Source: Halichondria panicea | Lineage: Eukaryota; Porifera; Demospongiae; Suberitida; Halichondriidae | DNA: 64,000 nucleotides | Direction: 5' to 3' | NCBI RefSeq assembly: GCF_963675165.1 | Contig: NC_087384.1 | Location: forward strand, 4,953,182 to 5,017,181 | Shown: in pieces, positions 49,884-62,624 of the stretch | Layout of the letters: every line of letters starts with the position of its first letter | How positions within the stretch are numbered: the first letter of the stretch is position 1 | The notes under the pieces: generated by a model | What the model saw: the letters and a program-made list of their open reading frames with translations, nothing else | Database searches by the model: none | What the model was told of the DNA's origin: nothing | Position numbers and translations under genes: made by a program

Positions 49884-52144
49884 CTACTTCTTTTTGTACT
49901 CAATCTTTTGTACTTTGACGTCCTTTTGCAGCTGATACACATAGAGCACCATGTTGGGACCTTGAATGTCCATCAGGAGAAACGAGGGTACCACATCTCT
50001 GCGAGGGGAGGGAGGAATATAATTTTTAAAAGAGAGAGAAGCATACAAGTCATGTCTAAGTGTGGTACCGTTTTTTTTATACAGTGCCGAAAAATAATTA
50101 TGATTTGTCAGTGGCACACACACTGTATATGTAAATAAAAATAATGCAGTTTGGAACTAATACATATACATGACATGTAGATAGCTGTTCCAAATAGATA
50201 AATTGTACATGTATACATGTAGCCTCGATTTCAGACTGCATAACCTAAGCGCTAACTAACAAATATTTAGAGAATTTACTTAGCGCTTCTACCGTAGGGT
50301 GGTGTTGTAATTAGATGTAAGTACTGTAGCTGGTGCAAGAATGGCAATGTAAAAATTATAGATGTACGTGTCAAAGCTCAACTAAATAGGACTGGGCTAT
50401 AAAAAATTATACATGTGCGTACAATGATGTAGTTGTATGCAAGTACCGTAGACAGTAACTCACATGTCTAGTGCATTGTAGGCACCAGTTGCTGATCCAG
50501 GGTTCACAAAAAATTTGCCTTCACTTTCAACTGCCTCAAACTGAAGGCAAAACAGCATCTCATAGTAACCCTCAGCCAGGATAGTTATGACTCACCTTGT
50601 GTGTATGACCTGATATTAAGATGTCAACGTCCAACTGTCTTTGAACCTGAAATGAATGTCTTTCATAAAGCACAAGAAACACTATCAGTAAACTAATTAC
50701 TCAGCTCCAAAAAAGTAACATAGCTGTACTCTTATAGGGTTTTATCTAGGATAAAAAGTTTTGGGGGGGGGAGATTTTGTGCACAGTAGTGTGTGTCACA
50801 AAATTGTTGGGGCCACGCTCACTTTGTTAACTACACCCCATTACAAGAGAACAATACTTACTTACAACTATAGTTACAGGTTACATAACTTGTACACAAT
50901 AAATTGATGATGTCATTATTCCCCAACAAGTTTGGGGGGTGGAAGATGAGCATCTTGGGACCTGCTCTCCACTAGATGAAACCCTGCCTTGAGTAAAGTA
51001 CATAGGCCGCACCTAATACTATCACACAGCCATCCAACCAGTGGGCTGGTTTAGATACTACACTAGGCTACCCTTTTGCACAGCCACTTACGATTCCTAA
51101 GCTCTCAATGTCTCCCCATGGCACCACTTGGTGGCCGTGAGTAAGACCAATACGAAACTGACCCACCGTCAACACCTTCTGTTCAGGCAGAGTGGAGATC
51201 TAGAGAAAGAGAGTGTGTGTGGTGTGTGGGGGGGGGGCAGAGATAAAACACACACATTAATACAGACAGCACAGATTGCACCACACAAAGTACAGTGATG
51301 GAAGCTCCTGAGGTGGTTCTTCAAGCTCGTTGTCAATGAAATTATGCTACAATGTACATGGCATTGTATTATGGCATTAGCCTAGCCTAACCCATGTTAA
51401 TTTAGAAGTACTTGGTCGGTTCGAATGTAGCTAGCTATAAACCATGTTAGGCCCACCTCATCGAAGTCCCCCCTGGTGACGTGGACATCGCTGGCTAGTG
51501 TCTTGAGGTAGTCCAAGGTCTCTTTGGAGCACAAGTTACCAGTGCATAGGATGTGCTGGATCTTGCCAGGGACCTGCACAACATTATAAGGGGGATAATT
51601 TAACAACTAAATCAAATACGACACAGTGATCAAGGAATTAAAAAATTACAGCAGTGGTTTTCAACCATCAGTTTGAGTTTACATGTAAGAGATCCATGGG
51701 AAAGCTATTGTTTTCCTCAATACAGTAGTAGATGTGAACATAGGACTACTGATAAACCCCCGTGACAGAGCACCCCTACTTACAGTCACGATACAAGAGA
51801 ACTGCTTTGGAGAGAACTTGTACAGCAAATGCTGACACTAGCAGCCACACCCCCAAAACTAAACATTCAGCCATGCACAACACTGGCAGCCAGCCTACAT
51901 ATCTATCAGTACACACACTCTAACAACATACACTAGTCCAGCTCAGAGAGGAGATGCTTGAGTACCTAAAGCAGCATGCATATACATAAACAACTTACTA
52001 GTAGTTTTTTGAACTGCTGCGGTATGGCATTGGCTCTGTGAGGTATGTGGAAGTCTCCTATGATCAGTACCAGCTGTGGGATACAGAAAAAGGGGCTTAA
52101 CTAACAGTAAAGTCATGAAAAGCAAGCTTTCAACTCACCACCAT
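49884..52144 (-). CDS. VPS29: VPS29, retromer subunit
   Basis: Seven exons on the minus strand (52144-52139, 52073-51999, 51573-51457, 51199-51092, 50646-50596, 50540-50464, 49998-49884) sum to 549 nt and 182 aa, the usual length. Motifs of the metallophosphoesterase-like fold are in order: [37 protein letters not shown] and [15 protein letters not shown]29 binds VPS35 in the retromer/retriever coat that recycles cargo from endosomes. The first coding exon is only two codons (ATG GTG), chosen because it restores M-V-L-V-L-I-I-G-D, as in known VPS29 N termini. It is divergent from MTMR3/4 across 352 bp. Confidence 0.95.
50220..50300. mobile_element. Left end of a TAGCCTCG-family element
   Basis: TAGCCTCGATTTCAG starts at 50220, but no matching right end was found nearby, so this is a truncated or decayed copy in a VPS29 intron. 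An internal inverted pair AAGCGCTAA...TTAGCGCTT follows. Confidence 0.4.
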
Positions 52145-52496
52145 CCTTGCTTTGTGTCTACTAAAGTCACGTGTTTTTAACTTAGCAGCAGTGACGTCAC
52201 TTGCCATCAATGTAAAGGGTCGCGACCCCATCATATCCATCCACTAGAGAGAGCTACACAATGTACGTGTAGTTTGTAGCTATCTTTGTACAATGGAGTA
52301 TCATAACTGAGCAAGAACATGACTTTCGCATTACCTAGGAGCTTTGTGAGTTCCTAGATCCAATCTACGTTTGCTTTCTGTTGATATGCTCCATTTATCA
52401 AATAATTTATAAATCATATTAAATGTTAGACTTATGCTCATACTCATACCATGGGTACTAAACTGTGCATGTATTGACTGCCTCCAGTTTTCCCGG
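52145..52496. promoter_or_regulatory. Divergent promoter VPS29 / MTMR with two CRE palindromes
   Basis: A perfect TGACGTCA lies at 52192-52199, about 48 bp upstream of the VPS29 ATG. A second perfect TGACGTCA (52498-52505) overlaps the MTMR start codon, just outside this interval. TGACGTCA is the CRE/ATF consensus. Use of either site is inferred. Confidence 0.5.
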
Positions 52497-52787
52497 ATGA
52501 CGTCATCGTCTGCGGCTGTCGTTCCTGATCCGGATGAGGGCAGCTTCTCCCATGTGCTCAACAGGGACCTCTACAAACACAGAGACAAGATTGTCGGTAT
52601 GAAAACTCTCTGTAATAATTATCTGTCACGACAACACACAAAATGAGACAACACACAAAATGAGGACCAATTAATTGTTATGCTAGCCATAGAATAGAAG
52701 CATGATAACCGAGGGAAGCCCCATCGTTTTAATATTAGGACACTGATTTCATAGCGAGAGCTACATGTGTATAATTATCACCTTGAG

Positions 52788-52824
<37 letters not shown>

Positions 52825-55800
52825 TGGGTGTGTGTGTGTGTGAGTGGGTGGGTGCTGTGAGGCAATACTAGCATATTGTATGCAACAATGGTAACAGGAA
52901 TGGAGAATGTTGTTTTTAGATCCGCTTGCATTCAATCATTTGTTTATTTCTTATCAACAATGGCATGGAAATTACAAAATAAATTTGATTTTGATTAGTT
53001 AGCAGATAACTTGGCGACTGTGTATTCAGTGTGACACTGCAAAGTGTAAGCAATGTGCAGCTTTCAGTTGTGCCATCTGTGCAGTTATGGTGTTGACTGT
53101 ACCTCCTTGGACTGATACATGTATAAGGTCATTGAGCATCCCTTCTCTCCATTACTTCTAAATTATGCACTTGAATTGTGTTACAGTATCTCCTGATATT
53201 TATATCATACATGTAGCTAAATGTAGCTAGTGTTTTTGTTGTAATTAATTATTCTATCGATATGGAGACCTATTAAAGCCTAACCCTATCCCCCCCTCCT
53301 CCAGATGATGACAGTCTCAAAGACCAGGAACCCTTTCCCTTGCTCAGTGGAGAGAGCATTGAGTACATAGCGTGCTCCCATGACGACCATGTCATTGCTA
53401 TCTCCAACTACAGGCTGTTTGCAACATTGGCTAATGGATTTTACATTGTGAGTTACATTAGTGGTGACCTTACACTGACTGTACTGTATGCCGTGGTGAC
53501 TGGTTCTTTTCACTCTGTGATTCTGCTTGGTGTTGATGGTGGGAGGCTTCTTCAGTTTTGTAGCTATAATTATTATAACAGCTAATTTGATTAGATGGGG
53601 TACGTGTCTATATTACAGTCTATATTAGGATGCAGTCATGTACATAACTATACTTATGTTATACAGTATTAAAGTGTTATGAGTGTGGTGATTGAGTGTG
53701 GTGATTGAGTGATACTTATCTCTTATACTACATGTACAAGCATACTGTCTGCCAATGTACAACCTACATGTACATGTACAAACATGTGTTAGAGTGTGTA
53801 TGTTCCTATTGCCTCAGGTGCCACTGGGGCTGATCGAGTGTCTAGAGATGCAGGCATCCAAAGATTCTTTCAGTGTAGTCTGCAAAGACGCTAGGGCATT
53901 CAGGTGGGAAACAGTTGCTCTTTGTTCATGCATAGCTAGTGTGCACGAAAGTGTAGATGGTTAAAGTAACTAACTCGTATTTGTGTGATGACATGTACAT
54001 TTGAGGATCTCTAGGGCTGGACCTTGTACAGTGTAGTGCCTTATTGAGTCAAACACTCATAATAGAGAAGTCATAGTGGAGTTTATGTACATAATCCTAA
54101 CCCCCCTCCCTCACACACACACACACACATGCACAGGCTGCTCTTTTCCTCGGTGCTCAAGTGTCGGTCGTGGTTTGACCGCCTCCAAGAGTGCAAGAGA
54201 TTAGCACACAAAGATGTCAAGAATGTGTTTGCGTTCATTTATCGAGCTTATCGCAAAGACCAGAAACTGTCTAGACCATGGGGTGAAAGTGGGGACAGTG
54301 GGGTAGCAAATGTAACTGAGCCTGCTGAGAGTTGTGAGGCTGGTGACATGTGTGAGGCTGGTGGAGTGGGTGGACTGCTGTCTTTACAGAGTGAGTGTTC
54401 ATGATATATACAGATACACTGTCAGCATTGATGACTGAGCAGTATGATTACGTTGTTGCATCAACAGATATTCATAATTATTGTAAGTACACTGTAATAA
54501 TTGGGGGAGTTCCCAGGGAAATGTTTGCTTTCAATAGACAAAGCTATGAATTATCCTCCATTCTCCTAATTATGTCTCATACATTGCACTGTACTCAACC
54601 AGAGGAGGTACGACAACATCACGTGCAAAGATGTTGTGGTGGGCGTGGTCGTTATTATTCAGACCACACCCACATTACTTTTTACTGCTGTTGATTGAAA
54701 TTCCATTGTCCACGCACGTGATGTTGTCGTACCTCCTTTGGTACTAAACCTTTTACCTGTGATTAACAGCACCGTGCTCCTGTACAGGTGATAGCTCCAG
54801 CTGGAGGGATGAGGTGATGACATCAGACTATCGGAGGATGGGAATGTGCCAGGCAGCAAATGGGAACGAGACCAGAGCGTGGAGAATCAGTGAATGCAAT
54901 GACAAATATGGGTGAGCATGTTTTGATGGTAAATTTTTACATAAGTCTGCACATAAGTCTGCACATTTTTTAAAAACCTCAGAGAGAAATTTAAGCCTCT
55001 GAAATGAAATTGGCTCAGACTATTTATTCAGTGTTTGTACGCTAATTGAAAGTTGTCCACATGCCATGAGACAAAAACAACAAACCTTTCCTCTAACAGG
55101 TTCAATTAATACACAGTATGTACTGTGCTGTATGTATGTGATTGTCTCATGTTTACGTGTACCTCCATCCTGTGCAGAGTGTGTCTGACGTACCCGAAGC
55201 TGCTGCTGGTGCCGGGGATGATTAGTGATGAGGACCTGACCACGGCCGCCAAGTTCAGGATGTCCGGCCGACTCCCTGTCATCTCGTGGAGGTGTGTGGT
55301 GTGTGCTAGCCTCTAGTGTTACTGCGTGTACGTATGAAGTGAATCTAACGACATCAATGCTAAAGTACTACTCCTTGGTATACATGTAGTACACATGTAT
55401 GTATTTTAAGTGTTTGTACATATACATGTTACTCTAGGTAGAGTCAGAAAATGCATTGTAATTAGAAATCACGCACTACATTAATTTCCCCCACTACAGA
55501 CACCAGAGCAATGGGTGTGTAATCGCCCGGTCTAGTCAGCCGCTGGTCGGGGTGCTAGGCTGGAGAAGCCCTTCTGACGAGAAACTCCTCTTAGCCATCT
55601 CCCAATCTTGCTCTCTCTCTATATCTCAATCAACAGACACTGTATTAGAAAATGGGTACGCTAATGGAGTGAGTAAAAGTGTCTCCGAAGAATCGGTGGA
55701 TTTTATGACTGAGTCTGACGAGGAGGGGATTCCCCATTTCGAGTCTGAGCAGCAGTTGGAGGGTTTACACAAGATGATGGTGTTTGATCTACGCTCGTAC

Positions 55801-58800
55801 ACGGCGGCTCTCGGGAACAGGGCAAAGGGCGGAGGGTGTGAGTGCACCGGTGAGTGTGTGTGTGTGTGTGTGTAGTTTTGTTTTTGTTTGGTGTGCTACT
55901 CAGTTTTGTTGTGCACTGTGCTAGTATGATATATATATATATATATCGTACGTGTACATGTATTCAGAGTGCCACATTTCTTGATTAAGGTGTTTCAAAA
56001 TGATTACCTACAGCTAGTGTACATGTACATGTACAATGTACCTGTGCTTTTAATGTTGTTTTGTATTCCTCCATAGATTATTACCCTAACTGTGAAATAT
56101 TCTACAAGGGTCTGCCCAACATCCACACTGTCAGGAAGAGTTTCCAGCAGCTGAGGACCACCCTCATCTCCGAAGACCAGACTAAGTCAGTAGCACTACA
56201 TGCATGCTGTACTATAGACTCTGTATACACTGCATTCTGTTATACTTATGGCGTCAACTAGTAAGCATAAGCATGTAGTAATAATAAGGAATCCCATACA
56301 TGTACATGTAGTTTACAAGTGTAATTATTATGCATGTACTAATGAAAGCTAATCCTTTTTCACAGAATTGTTGGGCTTCGTTCGTATTCAATATCCCTCT
56401 TTCCCCACATGTAGCTATCTGTCTAGTATGGAGGGCACGCAATGGCTGTCCTATCTCTGTCAACTGCTGAGTGTGGCCTCTGATGTGGTGGGTGTGGTCA
56501 ACAATGACCACTCCCCCTCTCCCATCCTGGTCCACTGCTCTGATGGGTGGGACCGTACTACCCAGATCATCACACTGGCAGAGATCCTGCTTGATCCTTA
56601 TTACAGAACTATCAAGGTACGTAACAGAACCATACTCTCTTCACATTCACCCTTTGATTTGTGATCAATTTCAGGGTTTCCGAGTGCTTGTTGAGCGTGA
56701 GTGGGTGGGATTTGGTCATCGCTTCTCAGATCGATGTGGTCATGTGACCGAGGACAGCAACGCTCGTAGCCCCATCTTCCTCCAGTGGCTGGACTGTGTC
56801 TATCAGCTACTCAGGCAGTGCCCTACCGACTTCCAGTTCAACCAGAGCTTCCTGGTGAGTTGGTCTTTATTAGCGCTACAATAATCTATTTTTGTGTCTT
56901 AAGCCTGTTTTACATGTAGACCGATCTGCTCTGTTAATATACATACTTCACAAGAGAGAGCATAAAAGTTCAATTTTCCATTAATTTTTACCTGGAGTGC
57001 ATGAATTCATGAACACCTGATTTCATTCAGTACTGACGGTGCATGGAGCTTACAATTTGATTTTTGTGATACATGTAGCTTTGTTTTTAGTGGTATTCTA
57101 CTAACTTTCTTGCCCAACTCCACACACAGGTGAAGCTTGGAGTGCACTGTTTCTCCTGCCTCTACGGTACGTTCCTGTGTAACAGTATGAAAGAGAGAGA
57201 AGAGGATCGAGTGGGGGAGGATACATACCCTGTGTGGAGTCTACTGCACGAGGGGAACACTGAGATACTGAACTACCTCTACAAGCCTGGCAAGAGTGTG
57301 TTGTGCCCTGTGACTAACATCAAGCATATTGCGCTCTGGACGGAACTGTACCTCAGTCCGTGTCTAGTGGGATATGGTACTCGACGGACCCTAGGTGAGT
57401 ATATCAGGCAGGGGGAGGGAGGGGGGGGGGGGGGGAAATACAGATGTTTGCAAGTACAGTACAGTTGAAGAGAGATATTGGAAATCTCATTATGAATTAT
57501 GATGAAATCAATATTTTCCTGCCACATTCTCTCACACACACAGTGTACGCTCCCAGCCCCTGTGTCACTCGACCGCAGCTCATAAAGAGACCCACATCAC
57601 AACAGACTCCATCTCTTGGCACTCCGGACAACCTCTCCGCTGAAGAAGGGAGTAGATCAACGTCAGGCTCGATTGATTCAGAACAGTTGGTTGAGACATT
57701 GAAATCGGAACCTAAATTGGTGCCTCTGATACCAGAATGCGAATCTGAGCAACTACATGTACATGTAGAAGGAACTTCCGAAGTACTGGAGTCAAAACCC
57801 AAACCTGATTTGGTGATAATGGAACCAGAATCTCGTACAAACCCTTTACAGACGCAAAATACCACAAATGAGACATCAAAGGAAACCTTTCCTCGATCAT
57901 TGCCACCTGAACATGTAGATGTCCATCCCCTATCACCCACGCCTGGCAACCAGTCACCCACACCTAGCAACCAGACCATTGTTACAGAAACCTTAATCAC
58001 GCTGGACAACCAAGAATGTGGGGATAGTCATGAGGTCCTGCATGGCACGCACTTTGATGCAATAAAGAACGAAACTGGTCCAAAAGCTATTGGAAACGGT
58101 CATATTTCACCTAAAGATGAGGAAACCGGCTCAGCAAAATCATCAAACAGTCTCAGCTCCACAACATCCTCTTTGAATTCATCGAAACTGTCTTCTTCAA
58201 CCCCTCAAAATGGCCTAACCTTACATTCCCTCAGCAAAGCCTGTAATGGTGGGATGCTATTAGAAGCCATGGATGATCTCTCACCCCATGTAACTCAAGT
58301 CAACAATGTCCACACACACCCGATCAGAATTGCCGTTAGCTCAAAACTGGGAGTGGACGGACTGCCCTTATTAGCGGGTGATGCTCAACATCGCCTGAGG
58401 GAGTTAGTGACCGAGCCGCAAAGAGAAGTGCAGAGACTGCGTGCTCATTTGAAGGAGATCCAGCTGCTCGTACACAAGCAGGGCGTGGCCGGTGGAGGTG
58501 TGAACCTAGTGGAGGGGGCGGGTGGTAGTGGTGTGAGTATTGAGGACCAGATTGCCAGTGCACTGGATGATCAGGTGGGTGGGTGCCTTGTGTGGGGCCG
58601 TATGTACATGTACATGTACATGTATAGTTTTTTTGTTTGTTGTTGTCTATATTAACATCTGGTCCACGTACATTTTACTTTGAGAAAGTGGCTATTTGAT
58701 ATGTCTGTGTAATTGTGTCAATTAATTTTTGGGTCAATATCGACTATCTTTGACAATAAGACCGAAGGTTATACTGTACATGTACAATCATGTGCAAGTA

Positions 58801-61459
58801 ACCATAACATTACATTGTATTTCGCAAAACTGCCCCCCCCCTTATGTTTTGCTAGTTATTTGAAGGCCCGTAAATGCAGTAATACAGTGGAACCTCCATT
58901 AATGACTACCTCCAAAGAGCAACCACACACTATAAAACAGCCAAGAGCTCATGCAGGTCCGGATTGACTTCAATGTAAAGACTTCAATTTAAAGCAACCT
59001 CTCAGGAGCGGCCACCCTCTACTCCGTATAACGCTGATCAGCTTTATCAATGGAAAATAACCTCTCATAACAGATAGCCACACCCAGAATTAGCAGAAAA
59101 TTATTGCAAAGGTTGTATGAGCTGGACACAAAGCTCCAAGATTCATTTTCAGCAGGATTTGACGAGTGTGAAACCTCAACAAAGACCACCTCACTATAAC
59201 ACCCAAAAGTTGGTTCCCCAATGGTGTCCGTTTTATGGAGGTTCCACTGCATTCGTTAAACTTTTGTAAACAGTATGTACATGTACAGGTATCCCTAAGT
59301 AACATGCATTGTAATGTGAAGCTAGTACAATAATAGCTGACGCTCGACTAAACAAGACAGTAAACATTGTTCAAAATAAACCCTAAGCTGGATCACTACT
59401 ACTATGCAAGTAATTTTCTATACATGCACTGAGTCTTGTGTACTAGGCACTAGTGTTGATGGTGCTTGGGTCTAGTAACCAAGGCTTGCATTGCTCGTTT
59501 AGCTCAATCTTCAAAATGCAGAACTGTAAATCTCCCTCCCCATTCGCTGTGATGTAATCGTTAGGAGATTGGAACCGAGTCTCAAATATCGGAGTCTGGG
59601 AACATGCCTCCATCATGAACTCGATATTGGCTATACAGTGGCCCTGGTTCTTGTGTTGATTCAGCAGGGCAACTGTTAGTGTACCACTGACTGGCCACAC
59701 GAGATTGCCATCGTTCTCTCCTGAAACTGAGCAGAGAATCAGGTTGAACTGGCTCGTGGTTCGATTGACGTGAATGCCTATCTTTAGTTGTAGCTTGTAT
59801 CCATTTTGATGGCTGTAGAAAATTGGCCCTTTTTTAGTAGCGTTTTCTTCCTGCCCTTTCCGACTGGTCCGATCTTGAAATGCATGGGCACCACTAAGCT
59901 GGACTGCCTCTCTTTGAGCTCTTGGGAGAGACGTTATAGTTTCAACAGCTTGTGGGAAGTGGCTATTACTACCGCCAGTGTTGATGTGATCGGCCATATA
60001 TGTTCTCCTGACCATTTCTGAACATCCAATCACTGTATATGTGCATGGAATCTCTTGAAATTGGCACTGTTGCAAATGCTCGCTCAGTGATGACAAGACC
60101 ATTGTATTTTCGCATCCATGCTCCTTATTCAGACAGTGTACTTTCAAATGACGGACTTTGTCGGCCATTTTTGCGTTGTACTTGTAACGAGTGAAATTAC
60201 ATTCAAGGGAACATTGTTTGAATGTGCTGCAAGCTTCACATGATATTGTTTTGTGTTCGCATTGGGCTTGGTGGGGTCTAGCCGGGACAAGGCTGCAGTG
60301 AAAACAGCGATACTTGTCAGCACTATCTGGTCGTACAAACATACTCAATTCATAGGTTTTTTTATTGTGAGTCTCATCTAGCCTTCTCCTCTGTGTGTAT
60401 GTATGTGTGTGTATGTGTGTGTAGCAAGCTAGTGTCTGCACCCAGCCTCAATATGTAGAGGGTACCATAGAGGTACAAGTTCTTTTTTAGCCTTAGGACT
60501 TTTTATAAGTTTATGTACGGGTACAAGTAGATGATTTAATTACCGTGTATCGATCATGTCTTTATTGATAGTTGTACTATATAATTATTATATACCTTTG
60601 TTGGTGGTTCTTGCCCATTTTCTGCCTGTTTAAACTCTTGATGCATTCGAATGCCCAGAGCCAATCCATCCTCTCCCATTGTATTGTCCTCCAATGCGGT
60701 TATGACGTGTTCCAAAGTTAGCTCACTCCTTTGTCTCTGTATTAGAACCTGTGTAAGTCTGTTCTCCTCTGAGCAACCCAACTCTATCTGATCCAGCACC
60801 TCACAACTGACGCCTAGTGCTTTGCCAAACAGCTTCCATTTGTTGTGGCCGAGTGCGCCGAGAAAACGGTGAAGATCTAGACTTCCGTTACTTTGATCCA
60901 TCCTGCATGAACAGTATTACTTAGTATAGCAGATTTTTATAATTATAGCTACATGTACATGTAGGTCTAGGTGTATTACATAGTGTGAGTCCCATACTAA
61001 TGTCTAACTTACCTTGAAAGCTTAAGAGACGCTGCTTTTAATTTGCAGGTTTGAAATTGTACACACCCATATTTATGCGAGTAAAATTCATAGCTTATAA
61101 CCGGTAATAGCATTCATCTCAATACGTACATGCACATGTACAGTGCTCCAACCAAAGATAAAGGAATAATTTTTCCAATATTTCAGTTCATACATGTACA
61201 TGTTAATTAATGAGTGTACACTCACTACAGGTATTAAAAGATGACTTTCCTTGGACTATCTCCTGTTATGTCATATTACATTATCATTACAAGATGGCTT
61301 CCTAGAACAGTACTGACAAAAAATCTATAAATATAAATCCAAGGAAAACATGGCTAGATCGATCGACGCTGTAGAAACTCTTGCTTGCACTTATTATCAT
61401 TGAGCAGCTGTAGCAGTCTACACAGACAGACAGACAGACAGACACACGCACACACACAC

Positions 61460-61516
<57 letters not shown>

Positions 61517-62624
61517 ACAGTCTCCAACGAGTCTGAGCAGCTGGGACTGTGTGGATCGTGAGGAGGGTGTGGGTGTGAGGTGGGTTCCGGATCATGCCGT
61601 CTCCCACTGTCAGGCCTGTGGGGTGGAGTTTTGGACAGGGCTTAGGAAGCACCACTGCAGGTATTCACCCTGTGCTGTAGTCGTACATGTACATGTAGCT
61701 GTTATCTGTATGTATTCCCCGCCTGCAATCAAATTATATCAGGAGCCCATAAATAGGGAGAAGGAGTGTCTAACTATGGGGATCACGTTTCGTAAGTGGC
61801 TAGGACTGCATAATTTATGTGGGAGTGCGAAGTTGTAAGCTAAGTAGTTGAATCACTACATTATAAGTGTCATACGCGATACCACACTGCGGTTTGTAAG
61901 CATTTAGTGGCTTTCCATACTGTATAAGGATATGCAGTGTTTCACCAGCAATTATAAACGTAAACCTCGAATACAGGCTAAGTTAGACGCTCCTTCTCCC
62001 TATTTGTAGTCTCCTGATTATATCGACCCAACCAAAAGGTGTGAGTCTGGCTGGCAACTGGTCTGTTTACTTAGTCCCAGATCTTTGTGATGGGTACTGA
62101 CCTCCATAGCACGTTAAGGGTATATCCCAAAGACCTTAGGGCACTTCAATGTAGGAAGAACTTAGCTACTAATTCCTCAGCAACTGGTCTACCAACTATA
62201 ATTTATAGCGGGTAAATTTGGTGATTTGGTGAATCAATGTTATGCTTTGCCAAATTTAGAATCACCAAATTTTCTTTAAGTCATATGTACGTGATCAAAT
62301 AGCCACCGCTACACGGTATATATATTGTGTATGTTAGGCATGACTAAGTTGTTACTGGCAGGTGCTCCTGTTACTGCTACGTGTGTGTAAATTGTGCAAA
62401 TTGTGCGAAATACATCAATAGTTATTTGTTTGTGCACCTCATTAATTTGAATTTTCTGTTTTTGCAGGAGTTGTGGTGGCGTTTTTTGTGGAAGTTGTTC
62501 CAATTTCTTCTGCCCTGTGCCTCATGAGCAGCTGTTTGAAGAGACTAGAGTTTGTGAAAAATGTTTTTACAAATTGGATGGTCATCTTATATCAAGAGAC
62601 TGCATTTCAGTCCCACCATCTTAA
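52497..62624 (+). CDS. MTMR3/4: MTMR3/MTMR4-type myotubularin phosphatase with FYVE domain
   Basis: Fourteen exons (52497-52596, 53305-53447, 53818-53903, 54137-54390, 54788-54911, 55178-55291, 55500-55849, 56077-56185, 56415-56616, 56675-56854, 57130-57394, 57544-58574, 61521-61660, 62468-62624) sum to 3,255 nt and 1,084 aa in frame. In order: a PH-GRAM region, a myotubularin phosphatase core with the active-site loop HCSDGWDRT (Cys468, Arg474, CX5R), a long Ser/Thr/Pro-rich linker encoded by the 1,031-nt exon, a short helical segment, and a C-terminal FYVE finger (WVPD near 1007, RKHHCR, RVCEKC). Active MTMR3/4 proteins remove the 3-phosphate of PI3P and PI(3,5)P2 on endosomes. The intact Cys/Arg predicts activity. 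Intron 12 is 2.9 kb and contains another gene on the opposite strand. A possible AATAAA is at 62812. Confidence 0.94.
52791..52842. repeat. GT microsatellite
   Basis: (GT)n with GAGTGGGT interruptions, about 50 bp, in MTMR intron 1. Confidence 0.9.
54603..54737. mobile_element. 135-bp MITE with 24-bp perfect TIR
   Basis: AGGAGGTACGACAACATCAC... at 54603-54626 is exactly complementary to 54714-54737. It lies in MTMR intron 4. The target duplication is not resolved. Confidence 0.75.
58885..59249. mobile_element. TIR element CAGTGGAACCTCCAT
   Basis: CAGTGGAACCTCCAT at the left and ATGGAGGTTCCACTG at the right are exact inverted ends of a 365-bp element. TA precedes the left end; the right flank is CA. 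The termini are Tigger-like. It lies in MTMR intron 12, just downstream of the nested gene. Confidence 0.75.
59443..60901 (-). CDS. Death-domain plus TRAF-like protein, nested in an MTMR intron
   Basis: Two exons on the minus strand, 60901-60596 and 60390-59443, join in phase 0 to give 417 aa. Residues about 8-90 look like a death-fold domain (HNKWKLFGKALGVSCEVLDQIE, then a Leu-rich C-terminal half). A degenerate RING-like segment follows (YRCFHCSLVPARP...CEHKTISCEAC). Next are TRAF-type zinc-finger motifs (CLNKEHGCENTMVLSSLSEHLQQC, then IPCTYTVIGCSEMV) and a C-terminal MATH/TRAF-C-like region (FYSHQNGYKLQLKIGI...NLVWPVSGTLTVALLNQ). TRAF proteins are adaptors and often E3 ligases downstream of TNF and Toll/IL-1 receptors; the added death domain suggests direct recruitment to a receptor complex (inference). 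The whole gene fits inside MTMR intron 12 on the opposite strand. Confidence 0.85.
61446..61519. repeat. CA microsatellite beside the MTMR FYVE exon
   Basis: A (CA)n run of about 70 bp ends in ACACACAG, which supplies the 3' splice site of the exon at 61521. A (CAGA)n run precedes it. Confidence 0.9.
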
